Assembly (NCBI RefSeq): GCF_003732425.1 | Contig: NZ_MOBX01000015.1 | Coordinates: 142,303 to 206,302 of the forward strand | Source of the DNA: Pseudomonas fluorescens | Lineage (GTDB): Bacteria; Pseudomonadota; Gammaproteobacteria; Pseudomonadales; Pseudomonadaceae | Length of the DNA: 64,000 bases | Direction: 5' to 3' | Shown: positions 61,504 to 64,000 of the stretch, in pieces | Position numbering within the stretch: the stretch's first letter is position 1 | Layout of the letters: each line of letters opens with the position of its first letter | Program-made: the position numbers and the translations under genes | Notes under the pieces: generated by a model | Told to the model about the DNA's origin: nothing | What the model saw: only the letters and a program-made list of their open reading frames with translations | The model's database searches: none

Positions 61504-63048
61504 ATGAACGCACCAACGGAATTACAAACGACCACCTCGGCAAACGAGGCGACACTCAATCTGTTACTCAAGGAAATCAAGGACCAGGACAAGGCCACTG
61601 CGGTACAGCGCTTCGTCAGTCCCCCGGGGCAAAAAACCGACCTCGTGAGGCTGGCAGGCCTGCGCTCCACGCTCGACGAAGCGCTTCCCTACCAAAATTA
61701 CTTCGATGAACTGCTGTGCAAACTGGAAACCCCGGAAAATTTCTGCCGACGCCAACTTCTTCGTGAACTGCAGCAAAGCCACGGCACCCAATTCAGCACC
61801 AACGACGTCATCAGGCTCAAGCCCGCCACCGCTGTGGAGGAAGCGCCTTACACTTACACTCTGCTGCAAGCGGCGATGCTGAACTTTACAGATAAAGAAG
61901 CAACACCCGGCTATTTCTCCAGCGACAGCGAGACCCTGCACAGCACTCAACGCACATCGGCCGACGGCCCGGCGCCAGGCAAGATGAGCGCCCAGACGTT
62001 TGTTTCGCTGAGTCGAAGACTTGATCTCGGCCACCAATACCAGCGGCATATTTCCCGTACCTTCAACGCGTCATCCATCGAATTAATCGGCATGTGCCTG
62101 CATAAATTCAACATAAAACTCGGGGCTTATGAAAAGTACTTCAACCAAGTGGATTTCCCTCTGCGCAGACTCTTCGTTCTATTGAATCTGACAAGCGGCA
62201 AGCGGGATATTTTTCCTGGCGACAGGTTTAACAACGCCAGAATAAAATTGCACTCAATACAACTATTCGGCCAATACACCACCGACGCAATTCTGATCAC
62301 GTGTCGTCAGACTGACCATTCCACCAAAGACAGTTGTATTGTTTACATCCCCAATGATCCAGGTGAAGGCATTTATAAAGACGATGACGAAGATCAGTGC
62401 AAATATCGATTGGCTGTCAACTTCCTCGCCAGAAGCGAACTACGAGAATTGCTCATTTCCCAACTCTCCCAGCGCGAACAAATTGCAATCAAGACAAAAG
62501 ATCTCAGCAGCATTTCGTTCGTCGATGACATCACGTTTATCCCGCTGAAGACAGGACTGTGCAAACACCTCTTCCAGCGTTGCCTGGATAAGCTGGCGGC
62601 AGATGCCAGGGATGTCGCTGTGCCGGTTGCTCATGTGAACGAGCCGGCGTACGCCAACCGGCGCACAGATCAGGCCGTGCGCAAAAACACTCAGCGTTCC
62701 GACGCCTTGGCCCATCATTTCAACATCCGCTTGCGGGGCCATGCCACCGATCAATGGCTGGCAATGGTGTTCGCCAACCTCGACGACTGGACCGCCCTCG
62801 AAAAACACACTGCCCTTTCATGGCTGCTGGATCTGAAAAAGCGATTGTCCTTGGCTGATCCCGAACGCGACAGTCCGCAGGGGGGTGCCGCAAGGGCCGA
62901 GTCTTATTTCAAGCAATTCGAGGTGAAGGAACATCCCGGCGGGCAATCCGCTAATCGACTGGTGAAACCTGCTCTGTCAGCAGAAGCCCGCGAAGCTTCA
63001 ACGCCCGTTCGTGCAGCATCGGTGACGGATACGGCTAACGGCTTATAA
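61504..63048 (+). CDS. Truncated DUF6543-type protein related to the NEL effector N-terminus
   Basis: A 514-residue protein (ATG at 61504; TTG at 61498 also open). Motifs shared in the same order with the divergent 1627-residue protein: LLQAAMLNFTDKE, RRLDLGHQYQRHI, CIVYIPNDPGEG and ADARDVAVPVAHV. It stops after that region and has no hydrophobic helices, leucine-rich repeats or NEL domain. A ~70-residue low-complexity tail rich in Ala/Ser/Pro follows. No signal peptide. It could be a stand-alone module, partner of the large protein, or a reduced paralogue; the intact frame argues against simple decay. Confidence 0.75.
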   Translation: MNAPTELQTTTSANEATLNLLLKEIKDQDKATAVQRFVSPPGQKTDLVRLAGLRSTLDEALPYQNYFDELLCKLETPENFCRRQLLRELQQSHGTQFSTNDVIRLKPATAVEEAPYTYTLLQAAMLNFTDKEATPGYFSSDSETLHSTQRTSADGPAPGKMSAQTFVSLSRRLDLGHQYQRHISRTFNASSIELIGMCLHKFNIKLGAYEKYFNQVDFPLRRLFVLLNLTSGKRDIFPGDRFNNARIKLHSIQLFGQYTTDAILITCRQTDHSTKDSCIVYIPNDPGEGIYKDDDEDQCKYRLAVNFLARSELRELLISQLSQREQIAIKTKDLSSISFVDDITFIPLKTGLCKHLFQRCLDKLAADARDVAVPVAHVNEPAYANRRTDQAVRKNTQRSDALAHHFNIRLRGHATDQWLAMVFANLDDWTALEKHTALSWLLDLKKRLSLADPERDSPQGGAARAESYFKQFEVKEHPGGQSANRLVKPALSAEAREASTPVRAASVTDTANGL

Positions 63049-63158
63049 CTTATCGTTCTAAAACTCCACTTACCGGGACGGGTCAGTTTCTGAGTACCCG
63101 CCCTACTGGCGAGGTATGCCTTGACCCCCTCCCCAACGGAAAAACCGGTAAGGACTTT

Positions 63159-64000
63159 ATGTGCGGATTAGCTGGCGAGTTACGTTTTGATCAACAACCT
63201 GCAGACCTTGCAGCGATCGAGAGAATCACCCATCACCTGGCCCCTCGCGGCCCTGACGCGTGGGGCTTCCATGCCCAAGGGCCGATCGCCCTGGGCCACC
63301 GTCGCCTGAAAATCATGGACCTGTCGGACGGCTCGGCGCAGCCGATGATCGACAGCCAACTGGGCTTGTCGCTGGCCTTCAACGGCGCGATCTACAACTT
63401 CCCGGAACTGCGTGCCGAACTCGAAGCGCTGGGTTACGCCTTCTACTCCGGAGGCGACACCGAAGTGCTGCTCAAGGGCTACCACGCCTGGGGCGAAGAC
63501 CTGCTGCCGAAGCTTAACGGCATGTTCGCGTTTGCCATTTGGGAACGCGACGCCAAACGCCTGTTCATCGCCCGCGACCGTCTCGGCGTGAAACCGCTGT
63601 ACCTGTCGCGCACCGGCCAGCGCCTGCGCTTTGCCTCGGCGTTGCCGGCGCTGCTCAAGGGCGGCGACATCAACCCGATCCTCGATCCGGTGGCGCTCAA
63701 TCACTACCTGAATTTCCATGCCGTGGTCCCCGCGCCGCGCACTCTGCTGGCCGGCATCGAAAAACTGCCACCGGCGACCTGGATGCGCGTTGAAGCCGAT
63801 GGCAGCACCGAGCAGAAAACCTGGTGGACCCTGCCCTACGGCCCACACGACGACGAGAAAAACCTGACGCTGGAAGACTGGGTCGACCGCGTCCTCGACA
63901 GCACCCGCGAAGCGGTGGCGATTCGTCAACGTGCGGCGGTGGATGTCGGTGTGCTGCTCTCCGGCGGTGTCGACTCGAGCATGCTCGTCGGCCTGTTGCG
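63159..64000 (+). CDS. N-acetylglutaminylglutamine amidotransferase (asparagine synthetase-like), 3' end outside window
   Basis: Start at the ATG at 63159 (MCGLAGELRFD) with TAAGGA upstream; 280 codons are visible. Cys2 is the glutaminase nucleophile of the class II amidotransferase domain (LAPRGPDAWGFH, GHRRLKIMDLSDG, FNGAIYNFPELR). The synthetase domain begins with the PP-loop LLSGGVDSSMLVGLL at the edge. The family fits the enzyme that amidates NAGG to the osmoprotectant NAGGN in pseudomonads; a general AsnB cannot be excluded from the visible part. Confidence 0.85.
   Translation, partial: MCGLAGELRFDQQPADLAAIERITHHLAPRGPDAWGFHAQGPIALGHRRLKIMDLSDGSAQPMIDSQLGLSLAFNGAIYNFPELRAELEALGYAFYSGGDTEVLLKGYHAWGEDLLPKLNGMFAFAIWERDAKRLFIARDRLGVKPLYLSRTGQRLRFASALPALLKGGDINPILDPVALNHYLNFHAVVPAPRTLLAGIEKLPPATWMRVEADGSTEQKTWWTLPYGPHDDEKNLTLEDWVDRVLDSTREAVAIRQRAAVDVGVLLSGGVDSSMLVGLL

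Noticed and set aside
1..64000. tRNA, rRNA or prophage genes
   Set aside because: None recognised on reading; no integrase or attachment-site pattern was seen.

Overview
The window is a chromosomal segment of a Pseudomonas, most likely of the fluorescens group. The gene order ihfB-rpsA-cmk-tyrA/aroA-hisC-pheA-serC-gyrA-mtnA-mtaD-ubiG-mupP-yciK is the conserved pseudomonad order. GC-rich core codon use and three classical fluorescens-type REP families agree with this.

Layout. 1-1.0 kb: a truncated short-chain dehydrogenase and a ComEA-like protein. 1.1-20.8 kb: the O-antigen locus, at the same place as the serotype-specific cluster of P. aeruginosa (between the ihfB/rpsA side and wbpM/comEA). 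It reads on the minus strand: rmlB-rmlD-rmlA, a GT2 glycosyltransferase, wbpV-like and wbpL-like genes, an acyltransferase, wzm-wzt, and a 1293-residue fused protein. After a terminator comes an AT-rich four-gene module (GT-C-like protein, SMR-type flippase, GT2, DUF2304), then wreckage of an IS66 element, then wbpM. There is no wzx, wzy or wzz. The cluster is ABC-transporter dependent, with WbpM/WbpV/WbpL supplying a QuiNAc-type primer.

21.0-39.8 kb is housekeeping: LapA-like protein, IHF beta, ribosomal protein S1, CMP kinase, aromatic amino-acid and serine enzymes, GyrA, methionine salvage, UbiG, MupP (murein recycling), an SDR and a GGDEF protein behind a sigma-54-like promoter. 40-56 kb holds a TenA-like protein, an RbdA-like GGDEF/EAL protein, the trhO/DsbA-like/ABC exporter operon, bolA with a DUF2059 gene, fumC, an EamA transporter, a small DUF6316-type protein, a thiolase, polyphosphate:AMP phosphotransferase and mnmC.

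56.3-63.0 kb is an accessory toxin/effector locus. A 1627-residue protein has a DUF6543 (dermonecrotic-toxin-like) N-terminus, leucine-rich repeats and a C-terminal NEL-type E3 ubiquitin-ligase domain. A 514-residue protein related only to its N-terminal region is transcribed divergently from it. The window ends inside an asparagine-synthetase-like amidotransferase of N-acetylglutaminylglutamine amide synthesis.

Two systems deserve most attention. One is the fused acetyltransferase / capsule-synth-like / coiled-coil / GT2-GT2 protein, which looks like a self-contained polymerase, ruler and terminator feeding Wzm/Wzt. The other is the NEL effector with its divergent N-terminal paralogue.
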